In this document: piece by piece, positions 1-7,637 of the stretch
Layout of the letters: each line of letters opens with the position of its first letter
Position numbering within the stretch: the stretch's first letter is position 1
Source of the DNA: Candidatus Bacteroides merdavium
Lineage (GTDB): Bacteria; Bacteroidota; Bacteroidia; Bacteroidales; Bacteroidaceae
Reading direction: 5' to 3'
NCBI GenBank assembly: GCA_019116805.1
Contig: DXAV01000060.1
Span: 1 to 52,046, forward strand
Length of the DNA stretch: 52,046 nt
The notes under the pieces: generated by a model
Databases searched by the model: none
Seen by the model: the letters and a program-made list of their open reading frames with translations, nothing else
What the model was told of the DNA's origin: nothing
Position numbers and translations under genes: made by a program

Positions 1-908
1 ATGTAATGATGGTTGTGCTGGCTATGAATGTGTCGGCACAACGGAAGACAGAAGTTATTGAGACGCCTGCCCAAATACAGGAGGATGGCTTAGTTTTGAA
101 GAGAAAAGTAGCAATAGGCAGATTCTCTAATGAAACGCAATACGGCAAAGGCATTTTCTATGATAAAGAAAATGACCCGATGGGGAAACAGGCATTGGAT
201 ATCCTTTCTGCCAAGTTGGCTGCTTCGGGAAAATTTCTGCTGTTGGAAAGAAGCGATCTGGCATCATTGCTGGAAGAAAGTCAAAAGGGACAGAATATTG
301 TATCGATGCTGGGTGCGGACTATATGATTATCGGTTCGATTACAGAATATGGTCGGAAAGATACGGGTAAAAGCAGAGTGTTTTCCTCTGAAAAAACTCA
401 GACGGTGGAGGCTGCTGTGGCAATTCGTCTGGTAGATGTATCAACTGGATTGATTATTTACTCGGATGAGGCTAAAGGCACAGCCGAACAAACTGCCAAG
501 ACTACAATGGGGATTGGTGGAAAAGCCGGATTTGATGCGACATTGAGTGACAAGGCTATCTCGGAAGCTATCGGCCAGTTGGTTGAGAATATCATCAATA
601 AGTGTACGGACAATCCATGGAAAACTTATTTCCTTTCTTATGATACTGATGCTGTACTTATAGCAGGAGGAGAAAGTCAGGGAATCAAAGCGGGTATGAC
701 TTTTGCCATCATGACGAAAGGTAAGCAAGTTAAGAACCCCCAGACGGGCATCATGATTAATTTGCCGGGTAAGGAAGTTGGTCGTGTAAAGGTGCTTAAA
801 TGTGGTGGTGATACACCCGAGACTGAATATTCTTTTGTGGAGGTAAATACTACGGAAGATATCAATGCAGAGAATATGGGAAATTATATAATAGAGGAAA
901 TAAAATGA
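1..908 (+). CDS. CsgG-family outer-membrane lipoprotein-complex component (5' end cut by window)
   Basis: At least 300 residues. The body matches the CsgG/curli-assembly fold: a conserved region (KVAIGRFSNET near residue 35), an ERSDLASLLEE stretch near 80, then GADYMIIGSITEYG near 102. CsgG proteins form or contact outer-membrane export pores, but family members outside curli operons are mostly of unknown role. The reading frame is open to the window edge, and the first in-frame ATGs (6 and 9) lie inside what looks like the hydrophobic core of a signal peptide ending in NVSAQ, so the true start is upstream. It overlaps the next gene by four bases (ATGA), and three further genes follow the same way. 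CsgG with DUF4810 and DUF799 is a known operon arrangement in Gram-negative bacteria. Confidence 0.85.
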   Translation, partial: VMMVVLAMNVSAQRKTEVIETPAQIQEDGLVLKRKVAIGRFSNETQYGKGIFYDKENDPMGKQALDILSAKLAASGKFLLLERSDLASLLEESQKGQNIVSMLGADYMIIGSITEYGRKDTGKSRVFSSEKTQTVEAAVAIRLVDVSTGLIIYSDEAKGTAEQTAKTTMGIGGKAGFDATLSDKAISEAIGQLVENIINKCTDNPWKTYFLSYDTDAVLIAGGESQGIKAGMTFAIMTKGKQVKNPQTGIMINLPGKEVGRVKVLKCGGDTPETEYSFVEVNTTEDINAENMGNYIIEEIK

Positions 909-1240
909 AAAACCGATTGATTTTGTTTGTATTGCCTTTGCTGCTGTTTGGTTGTAGAGTGAATTATCCCATTGCCCAGCAGAGCGGTAAAGAAGATATG
1001 GCATATCTGTTGTTTGTTGGTTCGGATGAGTATGCCGGTAAGGAGGTGCTTGTGACGATTGACAATGAGCAGCCGTTCAATGCGGTCGTTGTAGCACAAA
1101 AGAAGTCGAAGAGAAAAGGTACACAGTATGGCATTTCCACAGGGACACGCTCTTTGAAGGTCACTTATGAAGGTAAGGTTTTGTACCAGAAAAAACTATT
1201 TTTATCTACTCAAGAGGTTAAGCAGATAATGTTGCCATGA
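905..1240 (+). CDS. Small outer-membrane lipoprotein of the CsgG operon
   Basis: A 111-residue protein with a lipoprotein signal peptide: hydrophobic LILFVLPLLLF followed by GC at about residue 17, the likely lipidated cysteine. I recognise no named domain in the rest. The C-terminal half looks beta-rich, with a segment GTQYGISTGTRSLKVTYEGK that may be a small beta-sandwich. It starts inside the stop of the CsgG-like gene (ATGA) and its own stop overlaps the start of the DUF4810 gene, so translation is probably coupled. Its position between CsgG and DUF4810 suggests a subunit or accessory factor of the same envelope complex. That role is inferred from context only. Confidence 0.7.
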   Translation: MKNRLILFVLPLLLFGCRVNYPIAQQSGKEDMAYLLFVGSDEYAGKEVLVTIDNEQPFNAVVVAQKKSKRKGTQYGISTGTRSLKVTYEGKVLYQKKLFLSTQEVKQIMLP

Positions 1241-1584
1241 TAAAAAAAATCTTGTTTACAGTGCTTGTTGCCGTAGTTGTTGCGTCGTGTACCACTACTC
1301 AGTCCTTATACTCATGGTATGATTATGAGGATGTCACATACCAATATAGCAAGAAACGCACGGATGAGTTGAAAGTCAAGCTGCTTGAGCAATACAAAAA
1401 GTTGATAGAAAAACAACAGGGGATACGTGGAGTTGTTCCCCCAGGGTTGTATGCCGAATATGGTTACCTGCTTTATCGGACAGGCAAGCAGGAAGAAGGG
1501 TTGAGCTTTTTAAAAGAGGAAACCAAACTTTATCCGGAGTCTGAAAAATATATTTCACGTATCATCAAACAGCTTGAAAAATGA
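1237..1584 (+). CDS. DUF4810 family lipoprotein
   Basis: 115 residues with a lipoprotein signal peptide (VLVAVVVASC, lipidated Cys near residue 17) followed by TTTQSLYSWYDYED, the tryptophan/tyrosine-rich start typical of DUF4810. The rest is predicted helical and resembles one TPR-like pair (YAEYGYLLYRTGKQEEG and a later FLKEETKLYPES), which fits the family pattern of a short lipoprotein with a helical hairpin. ATGA overlaps on both sides tie it to the upstream small lipoprotein and the downstream DUF799 gene. The family has no established biochemical function; co-occurrence with CsgG and DUF799 suggests an outer-membrane-associated complex. Confidence 0.8.
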   Translation: MIKKILFTVLVAVVVASCTTTQSLYSWYDYEDVTYQYSKKRTDELKVKLLEQYKKLIEKQQGIRGVVPPGLYAEYGYLLYRTGKQEEGLSFLKEETKLYPESEKYISRIIKQLEK

Positions 1585-2252
1585 AAAAAATAATTGCTCT
1601 GATTATTATTGTCATTTCATTGGCGTCATGCTCCACCCCCAAGACGTTGGGCGAACAGTACCCGGGCATGTATGAAGAAAAACCATTGACTATTGCTATC
1701 ATGCCTCCTATCAACCAGACGACCCATGTTGAAGCTAAAGACTATTTTTATACCACGATGTATCTCCCTCTTTGCGAGAAAGGCTATTATGTATATTCAC
1801 CATATCTCACCATGGAAGTGTTTCAGCAAGAAAGTGCCTATGACGCAGAGCTGTTTCTTGAAGGCGATTTGACTCCTTTCAGGAATGTCTTGGGAGCCGA
1901 TGCTGCCATGTTTACTATTATCAAGGACTGGAGGAGAAACAACATGGGAGGTATGCTGACAGTTCGGGTTGAATACATTCTTCGTTCCACCAAAAGTGGC
2001 CGAATCCTTTATAATAGGGAGGGGGAGATTAAGGTCGATACCAGTGTGAGTAGTGGTGGTAGTGGCTTGGCTGCACTGGTTGACGTGATTGCCACGGCTG
2101 TCAATACGGCTATGACAGACAAGGTAATTGCTGGAAGAAAATGTACAGCCTTTGTCTTATCTGATTTACCGTCAGGGAAATACTCAAATCTATATGAAAA
2201 AGATTCGACTAACCCTGCTGGCAATAAATTCATAAAGGCCACGGTCAAGTGA
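1581..2252 (+). CDS. DUF799 (GNA1162-type) lipoprotein
   Basis: 223 residues, lipoprotein signal peptide (IIIVISLASC, Cys near residue 17). The mature part begins with STPKTLGEQYPGMYEEKPLTI and contains IAIMPPINQTTHVEAKDYFYTT and a PLCEKGYYV segment, characteristic of DUF799/GNA1162-family lipoproteins. The GNA1162 fold resembles TolB-like or CsgG-like N-terminal domains. It is the last gene of the four-gene ATGA-coupled operon. No transporter or protease gene lies beside it that would give it a substrate. Function remains unassigned. Confidence 0.82.
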   Translation: MKKIIALIIIVISLASCSTPKTLGEQYPGMYEEKPLTIAIMPPINQTTHVEAKDYFYTTMYLPLCEKGYYVYSPYLTMEVFQQESAYDAELFLEGDLTPFRNVLGADAAMFTIIKDWRRNNMGGMLTVRVEYILRSTKSGRILYNREGEIKVDTSVSSGGSGLAALVDVIATAVNTAMTDKVIAGRKCTAFVLSDLPSGKYSNLYEKDSTNPAGNKFIKATVK

Positions 2253-2266
2253 GAATAAGCCAATGG

Positions 2267-2369
2267 TTTAAGCTGGGAAAAGCACTGCTTTAAGCTGGGA
2301 AACACAATGTTTTAAGCTGGTTAAAGCATTCGTTTAAGCTGGGTGGACAATTCGTTTTCCCAGCTTAAA
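2267..2369 (+). repeat. 22-bp-period intergenic repeat array with a terminal inverted copy
   Basis: The 11-mer TTTAAGCTGGG occurs at 2267, 2289 and 2333, with one variant ending in T at 2311. The starts are exactly 22 bases apart. An inverted copy (CCCAGCTTAAA) sits at 2359-2369. The inverted copy can pair with any direct copy, so the array could fold into alternative hairpins just after the DUF799 stop codon. It is non-coding and lies outside any recognised gene. Confidence 0.8.
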
Positions 2370-2403
2370 AGTTAGCTTTACCCTTTTCTGAAGATTTTGA
2401 CAG

Positions 2404-2573
2404 GACGAATAGCTTTGTAACTGTTTCAGTTTCGGTAGTATAAAATAATTGTGTTACGTATTATTTCTATCTAGAAAACTCATCGATAGGGGAACGGTTA
2501 ACGCCTAGGGGCAGGACTACCCGTCCAGATAAGCTAATGTCCTCAACTGCCTAATAAGGTGGTTGAGGACATT
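2404..2573 (+). ncRNA. Hairpin-rich intergenic stretch, possible small RNA or 3' UTR (unassigned)
   Basis: The stretch between the repeat array and the CobW gene contains a small hairpin GGAC-TACCC-GTCC near 2513-2525, a possible TAGG/CCTA stem near 2486-2507, and a strong 16-bp hairpin at 2536-2573. A weak AT-rich promoter-like segment lies near 2411-2455. It matches no riboswitch or RNA family that I can name. It may be the operon's 3' UTR or a separate RNA. Confidence 0.25.
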
Positions 2574-2580
2574 TATTTTA
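2536..2580 (+). terminator. Terminator hairpin
   Basis: The arms AATGTCCTCAACTGCC (2536-2551) and GGTGGTTGAGGACATT (2558-2573) pair over 16 bases with a 6-base loop, then a T-rich run follows. It ends plus-strand transcription before the convergent CobW gene and may also act weakly in the other direction. Confidence 0.8.
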
Positions 2581-2595
2581 TTCTTATATAAGATT

Positions 2596-3813
2596 TTATT
2601 CCAGACACTCGTCCAAATCGTGTGCCAGTTGCTCCTTGTCGAGGTGCTGGCCAATGAAGACAATCTTCTGCATGCGGTCGCCATATTTCTCGTCCCAGTC
2701 GCGCAGCAGGCCTGGTTCTTGTTTCATCAGTTCGATAAGGTCTTCTTTGGGTGCGGTGGCATACCATTGTCCGGCTTCGGTCAGCTGTTTTTGTACGCCT
2801 GCTTGCTCGAAGAGGTAGGACATGTCGCGGTTGTGACTGAAATAGCACACGCCTTTGGTACGGATGATGTTTTGGGGCCAGCGGGTCGCGATGAAGTGAT
2901 CCAGCTTGTGAATGTCAAAAGCCGGACGACGGTAGTACACAAACGTGCCGATGCCGTATTCCTCTACCTCGCCACCTTCGTGATCGTGGTGGTGATGGTG
3001 GTGATTATGATCATCTTCATGCTCGTGTTCGTGGTGATGACTGCCGTGAGCATGTGCTTCGCGCTCCTCTTCTTCTGTAGCGGCACGTTCGATTTCACGA
3101 ATCCAACCGGCTGATGTGGCTGCATGCTCAAAGTTAAACAAATGGGTATCGAGTAGTTTTTCCAACGGAACGTCAGCATAGTTGCACTCGATGATTTCGG
3201 CTGACGGTTGCAGGGTACGGATAATTTTCTTGATGCGTCCCAGTTCTTCGGGCTTCACTTCAGCTGCTTTGTTCAGCAAGATGATGTTGCAGAATTCTAT
3301 TTGTTGGATGATGAGGTTTTCGATATCTTCCTCGTCCAATCCTTTGCGTGTCAGGCTGTCGCCGCAGGCAAACTCGCTTTGCAGGCGCAGAGCATCAACT
3401 ACACTCACCAGACAGTCCAAACGGCAGATGCCGTGTCGGGTATAGGCATCACCCAAGCGGGGAATAGAGCGGAGCGTTTGTGCGATGGGTTCGGGTTCGC
3501 AGATGCCACTGGCTTCGATGACAATGTAGTCAAATCGTTCGGTGCACATCAGTTCGTAAACTTGTTCGATGAGGTCAGCCTTCAGGGTACAGCAGATGCA
3601 ACCGTTCTGCAAGGCTACGAGGCTGTCATCTTTTTGAGCTACGACACCGCCTTTTTGAATAAGGTCAGCGTCAATGTTCACTTCGCCGATGTCGTTCACG
3701 ATTACGGCAAAGCGGATACCTCGTTTGTTAGCTAGAATACGGTTTACTAAAGTTGTTTTGCCGCTGCCCAGATAGCCTGTGAGCAGCAGTATAGGAATTT
3801 CTTTTTGTTTCAT
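2596..3813 (-). CDS. CobW/COG0523-family GTPase, putative metal chaperone
   Basis: 405 residues. The N-terminal G3E GTPase domain has Walker A GYLGSGKTT at 13-21, the metal-binding CxCC motif NGCICC with Cys72, Cys74 and Cys75, and a later NKAAE element likely to be the guanine-specificity loop. A long histidine-rich linker (about 250-275, including HHHHHH) precedes a C-terminal CobW_C domain containing VYYRRPAFD and FARTRWP-like motifs. COG0523 proteins deliver zinc, cobalt or other metals to target enzymes; the His-rich stretch favours zinc or nickel handling. No cobalamin genes are adjacent, so CobW in the strict sense is unlikely. A TAACTTTG promoter element precedes the start. Metal and client are undetermined. 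Confidence 0.88.
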   Translation of the reverse strand: MKQKEIPILLLTGYLGSGKTTLVNRILANKRGIRFAVIVNDIGEVNIDADLIQKGGVVAQKDDSLVALQNGCICCTLKADLIEQVYELMCTERFDYIVIEASGICEPEPIAQTLRSIPRLGDAYTRHGICRLDCLVSVVDALRLQSEFACGDSLTRKGLDEEDIENLIIQQIEFCNIILLNKAAEVKPEELGRIKKIIRTLQPSAEIIECNYADVPLEKLLDTHLFNFEHAATSAGWIREIERAATEEEEREAHAHGSHHHEHEHEDDHNHHHHHHDHEGGEVEEYGIGTFVYYRRPAFDIHKLDHFIATRWPQNIIRTKGVCYFSHNRDMSYLFEQAGVQKQLTEAGQWYATAPKEDLIELMKQEPGLLRDWDEKYGDRMQKIVFIGQHLDKEQLAHDLDECLE

Positions 3814-3842
3814 GGTGTTGTTGAACTTTGATTTTATGGGTA

Positions 3843-3850
3843 CAAAGTTA
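3843..3850 (-). promoter_or_regulatory. -7 element upstream of the CobW-family gene
   Basis: On the minus strand this reads TAACTTTG, matching the Bacteroides -7 consensus TAnnTTTG, 30 bases before the start codon. I see no clear TTTG -33 element. Confidence 0.45.
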
Positions 3851-3868
3851 TGTTTTTTTTCGTTATTC

Positions 3869-6616
3869 TTACCCTTTCTTTCGTTTCAAAAAATCAGTAG
3901 GACTTTCCCCGAAATATTCTTTATAGCATTTTGTGAAATAGGAGGGAGAACTGAAGCCTACTTCGTAAGTGATTTCGGCCACTGTCTTTTCAGTTGAAGC
4001 CAATAGTATGGAAGCGCGTTTGAGGCGGGCAATACGCAATAGTTCATTGGGAGCATAACCGCAAAGCGCTTTGGTTTTGCGATAAAGTTGTACGCGGCTC
4101 AAGCCTATTTGTCCGCCTAATTCTTCTACACTTAATTTGGGATCGGACAAGTGGTCGTCAATAAGAATACGTAGTTTCTCCATAAATCCCTTATCCAGCT
4201 CGGTAACGGAAACTTTCTGCAATGAAGTATTGCTCCCGTCTGTGAAGTAATTTTGTAGGCGATGACGGTTCTCAATGAGATTGTGCAGACGAACGGTGAG
4301 TAATCTGGCACTGAAGGGTTTGGATATATAGGAGTCTGCTCCGCATTCATAACCTTTTATCTTCTGTTCGTCAATAGCATAAGCCGTGAGCATCATGACG
4401 GGGATATGTGAAGTTTGTAGTTCCGTTTTTAGTCGGCGACAACATTCCATGCCATCCATGACAGGCATCATGACATCGCAGATGATAACGTCGGGTACAT
4501 ATTTCATGGCTTGTCGGATACCTTCTTGGCCGTTAGCGGCTTCGATGATGTTGTATTCGTCTTGTAATATAGAACGGACATAGTCACGGATATCTTGATT
4601 GTCGTCTATTATGAGGACTGTTTCCTTGTTTTCTGGATTAGCTTGAGTAGAGTTCGTTTGCAGAGTTTCTTGATCGGCAGCTAATATGGCTCCTTCCTTC
4701 AGATTGGTTAGTATGGCACTGGGAGTCGTGTCGGGATCGAGTGCCCCCTTCTGATAGGTGGGGATTTCTATGGTAAAACAGGTACCTTGATTTTCGGTTG
4801 TATCTACGTGTATGCTACCATGGTGCATTTCTACAAATGCTTTTACTAAGGCCAGGCCTATACCTGATCCGGCATGGTGGACATCAATCTGATAGAAACT
4901 GTCGAATATGTGTTGGACATGTTCGGCGGGCATTCCTACACCAGTATCGTGTACCTGTAAGCGGATAACGTTTCCTTCGTGTTTGTTGAGAAGCGTTAAG
5001 CATACATTGATACTACCGTTTTCGGGAGTAAACTTGAATGCGTTGGACAATAAGTTGTAAAGAATGCGTTCTAGTTTCTCTGCATCTGCTGTAATGGTAT
5101 AGTCCGTTCGTTTATCGGCTACGATACTAAAATGGATGTGCTTTCGGAAAGAAAGGGTACGGAAGGCATCGCTCCATTCCAGCAGGGAAGCATGTAAATC
5201 GAATCGGCTGAGGTGGAGTTGTAGTTTGCCGTCTTCAAACTTACGGAAGTCAAGTATCTGGTTGACTAGGCGCAACAATACAGTGACATTCTTATGGATG
5301 ATGTTTAGTAGAAAATGTTCATGTTCGCTTAAATTATGGCTCTGCAGAAGTTGTTCCACAGGATCGGCAATAAGTGTGAGTGGTGTACGGAAGTCATGTG
5401 ATACATTGGTAAAAAAAGAGAGTTTGGCATGAGTGGCATCTTCTAATTGTCGCGATAGGGTGATGAGTTGGTCACGCTGCTCCTCAAGTTGTTGCTTCTG
5501 TTTGGACAGTTCCGCGTTCAATCGGTTTTTAGTCCAAAAAGCTCGTATTACGAAAACAAGCAATATACCCACTAAAATAAGGATAACGATACAGGCATAG
5601 AGGAACATTTGTTGAGCAGAATAGCGTAACAGAAATGCGTCAAGTTGATTGTTGAGTTTCTCGATCTTTTCGTCAAGAGTTGTAATGTGGGTTGTTTGCA
5701 TCTGCATGATACGTGCGTTCTGTCGGTTGACTAGCGCTGTGGACAATAGGGTCTCGTGCGGATAATTTCGCCCTTCCAGAATATCCATGGCTAATTGGAT
5801 TACACGATCGCCTCCTGTCGGGTAGATGAAGGTGGCATCAAGTATGCCGTTGGCTACCATTTCTACTCCCATTCCTTTACCGGGGAGTGCGTCCACTCCG
5901 ACGAAGAGTATATCTTTATCCCGATTCCTTCGGACGGCAGCGTCGTGTGCACCCGAAGCCATGCGGTCATTGTGAGCGAAGATAAGATCGATGCATGGTT
6001 GTTGGGTGAGGATAGAATCGAAAGCACGCTGGGCCGATTGCCTGAACCAACCAGCGTCAGCTTTTGCTACGATTTGAATACCTGGAATATCAGCCAAAGC
6101 ATCCATTAATCCCCGATGGCGGTCACGTGCGGGAGTGGAACCTTGCAGACCAGTCAGTTCAACCACATTACCTTTGCCGCATAGTCGGCTGTTGATATAA
6201 GTTCCGATTTGGCGTCCCATTTCATAATTGTCGGCACCAATATAGGAGGTATATCGTTCGGAATTGATTTTGCGATCCACCAAAACTATAGGAATACCTT
6301 TATCATAGGCTTTTTCTACGATTGGGGTAATGGCTTCGGCTTCATTGGGAGCCACAATAATCAAATCTACTTTTTTGTTGATGAAATACTCAATATCGGC
6401 TATCTGTCGTTGGTTATTGTCGCCTGCCGAACGGATCTCGACCTGTACATCCGGATAGAACAGGGCTTCTCTACGCATTTCCTTGTTCATTTGAGTACGC
6501 CATTCGTCGTCACTACATTGTGAAACTCCGATGACATAACGAGCTTTTTCTCTATCGCAAGCATTGAACGTCAAGCATAATAGAATCGTCAAAAAGTAGG
6601 TAATATGGCATTTCAT
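3869..6616 (-). CDS. Hybrid two-component system regulator with periplasmic sugar-binding sensor domain
   Basis: 915 residues in one chain. A signal peptide or lipoprotein-like N-terminus is followed by a Peripla_BP_4-type sugar-binding domain (about 28-290), a linker helix, and one membrane segment (about 338-362). Then come HisKA with the phospho-acceptor box VSHDFRTPLTL, HATPase with NLLSNAFKF and GSGIGLALVKAF, a receiver domain (VLIIDDNQDIRDYV, CDVMMPVMDG, SKPF) and a C-terminal AraC-type DNA-binding domain (VGFSSPSYFTKCYKEYFGESP). This architecture equals the B. thetaiotaomicron fructose-sensing regulator BT1754, which senses fructose through its periplasmic domain. The adjacent fructokinase and GH32 support a similar signal here, by inference. 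It is the likely activator of the downstream-mapped sugar genes (6.7-23.8 kb). Confidence 0.92.
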   Translation of the reverse strand: MKCHITYFLTILLCLTFNACDREKARYVIGVSQCSDDEWRTQMNKEMRREALFYPDVQVEIRSAGDNNQRQIADIEYFINKKVDLIIVAPNEAEAITPIVEKAYDKGIPIVLVDRKINSERYTSYIGADNYEMGRQIGTYINSRLCGKGNVVELTGLQGSTPARDRHRGLMDALADIPGIQIVAKADAGWFRQSAQRAFDSILTQQPCIDLIFAHNDRMASGAHDAAVRRNRDKDILFVGVDALPGKGMGVEMVANGILDATFIYPTGGDRVIQLAMDILEGRNYPHETLLSTALVNRQNARIMQMQTTHITTLDEKIEKLNNQLDAFLLRYSAQQMFLYACIVILILVGILLVFVIRAFWTKNRLNAELSKQKQQLEEQRDQLITLSRQLEDATHAKLSFFTNVSHDFRTPLTLIADPVEQLLQSHNLSEHEHFLLNIIHKNVTVLLRLVNQILDFRKFEDGKLQLHLSRFDLHASLLEWSDAFRTLSFRKHIHFSIVADKRTDYTITADAEKLERILYNLLSNAFKFTPENGSINVCLTLLNKHEGNVIRLQVHDTGVGMPAEHVQHIFDSFYQIDVHHAGSGIGLALVKAFVEMHHGSIHVDTTENQGTCFTIEIPTYQKGALDPDTTPSAILTNLKEGAILAADQETLQTNSTQANPENKETVLIIDDNQDIRDYVRSILQDEYNIIEAANGQEGIRQAMKYVPDVIICDVMMPVMDGMECCRRLKTELQTSHIPVMMLTAYAIDEQKIKGYECGADSYISKPFSARLLTVRLHNLIENRHRLQNYFTDGSNTSLQKVSVTELDKGFMEKLRILIDDHLSDPKLSVEELGGQIGLSRVQLYRKTKALCGYAPNELLRIARLKRASILLASTEKTVAEITYEVGFSSPSYFTKCYKEYFGESPTDFLKRKKG

Positions 6617-6643
6617 GGATTTCTGCTCTATTGGTTAACCTTA

Positions 6644-6675
6644 CAAAGGTAAGAAAAGGTAAGAGCATAATCAAA
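6644..6675 (-). promoter_or_regulatory. Promoter of the hybrid two-component regulator
   Basis: On the minus strand a -33 TTTG (6672-6675) is followed after 20 bases by TACCTTTG (6644-6651), a full Bacteroides consensus, 28 bases before the start codon. The -33 box lies inside the terminator hairpin that follows the upstream kinase gene. Confidence 0.75.
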
Positions 6676-6714
6676 TGAAATTGATTTTTTCATTCGGTTA
6701 TGCTCCTACTTACC
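6658..6714 (-). terminator. Long terminator hairpin after the fructokinase gene
   Basis: Nested arms pair GGTAAG with CTTACC, AGCATAA with TTATGCT, and AATGAAA with TTTCATT. On the minus strand a CTTTTCTT tract follows. It separates the kinase transcript from the regulator gene and overlaps that gene's promoter. Confidence 0.7.
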
Positions 6715-6743
6715 CTAGATACATGTCCATGGTACAGCTGTTA

Positions 6744-7637
6744 CTATGCTAGTCTTTCTGTCAGCATTCTGGGCAATACGGGCATGGCTCCTTGCTGAGT
6801 GCAAACATAAGCAGATGTATCTACAGCTAGTCGATGAGCCTCAGCTACAGAACGGCCTTTCAGAATGGCTGCCGTAAAGGCTGCTGTAAATGAGTCACCT
6901 GCTCCTACGGTGTCGGCCACTTGCACCTTAGGAGTTTCTACAAATGATACGTGTCCGGGAGTAAAGACGTAACTGCCGTTTACGCCACAAGTCAGAATCA
7001 ACATTTTCAGATTATACTTGGCCAGCAGAATCCAGCATTTGTCCTGAAGGTCGATACCCGGATAACCGAACATACGGCTCACGGTAACCAACTCTTCATC
7101 GTTAATCTTCAGGACGTTGCAGCGATGAAACGAATCACACAGAATTTCTTTTGTATAGAATCCTTGACGTAGGTTGATGTCGAAGATACGGAGTGTATCT
7201 TCGTTTTTAGGCATTGCGTCGAGAAAATGGTGAATGGTTTCGCGTGATACGATGCTGCGTTGTGCCAGTGATCCGAAACAGACAGCACATGTCTGATGGG
7301 CTAGTCCTTCAAGAGCCTGTGTGTAGGGAATATTGTCCCAAGCTACACCTTCTTTGATATCATAGCAAGGAACTCCTTCAGCATCCAATTCTACTTGAAC
7401 CGTTCCTGTGGGATAAGGTACCGTTTCTATTAGTCCGTATAATTGTTTTTCGCGGAAGTTTTCCAAAATTTCTGAACCCAGTTTGTCCTGTCCTACGGCG
7501 CTTACAATGCGGCTTTCCAATCCGAACTGTGATACGTGATAGGCAAAGTTGGCAGGTGCTCCACCCAGTTTCTTTCCTTCGGGCAGCACGTCCCAAAGTG
7601 CTTCGCCCATTCCGACTACGATTGATTGATTATTCAT
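6744..7637 (-). CDS. PfkB-family carbohydrate kinase, probable fructokinase
   Basis: 297 residues, the normal length for PfkB sugar kinases. The N-terminus has GEALWDVLPEG and KLGGAPANFAYH (sugar-binding GG motif), and the C-terminal signature DTVGAGDSF (242-250) holds the catalytic Asp of GAGD. It would phosphorylate imported fructose with ATP. The start overlaps the MFS transporter stop by eight bases, so the two are translated together. The order kinase, MFS transporter, GH32 and BT1754-like regulator parallels the fructan locus of B. thetaiotaomicron (BT1754-BT1763), which supports fructose as the substrate. Specificity among ketohexoses cannot be read from sequence. Confidence 0.88.
   Translation of the reverse strand: MNNQSIVVGMGEALWDVLPEGKKLGGAPANFAYHVSQFGLESRIVSAVGQDKLGSEILENFREKQLYGLIETVPYPTGTVQVELDAEGVPCYDIKEGVAWDNIPYTQALEGLAHQTCAVCFGSLAQRSIVSRETIHHFLDAMPKNEDTLRIFDINLRQGFYTKEILCDSFHRCNVLKINDEELVTVSRMFGYPGIDLQDKCWILLAKYNLKMLILTCGVNGSYVFTPGHVSFVETPKVQVADTVGAGDSFTAAFTAAILKGRSVAEAHRLAVDTSAYVCTQQGAMPVLPRMLTERLA

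Noticed and set aside
2267..2369. CRISPR array
   Set aside because: Repeats are only 11 bases with 11-base gaps, spacers are not unique in the CRISPR sense, and no cas gene is nearby. The same applies to 39108-39235.
2480..2530. tRNA or known riboswitch
   Set aside because: No cloverleaf with a GGTTCGA-type T-arm, and no motif of a riboswitch class that I know.
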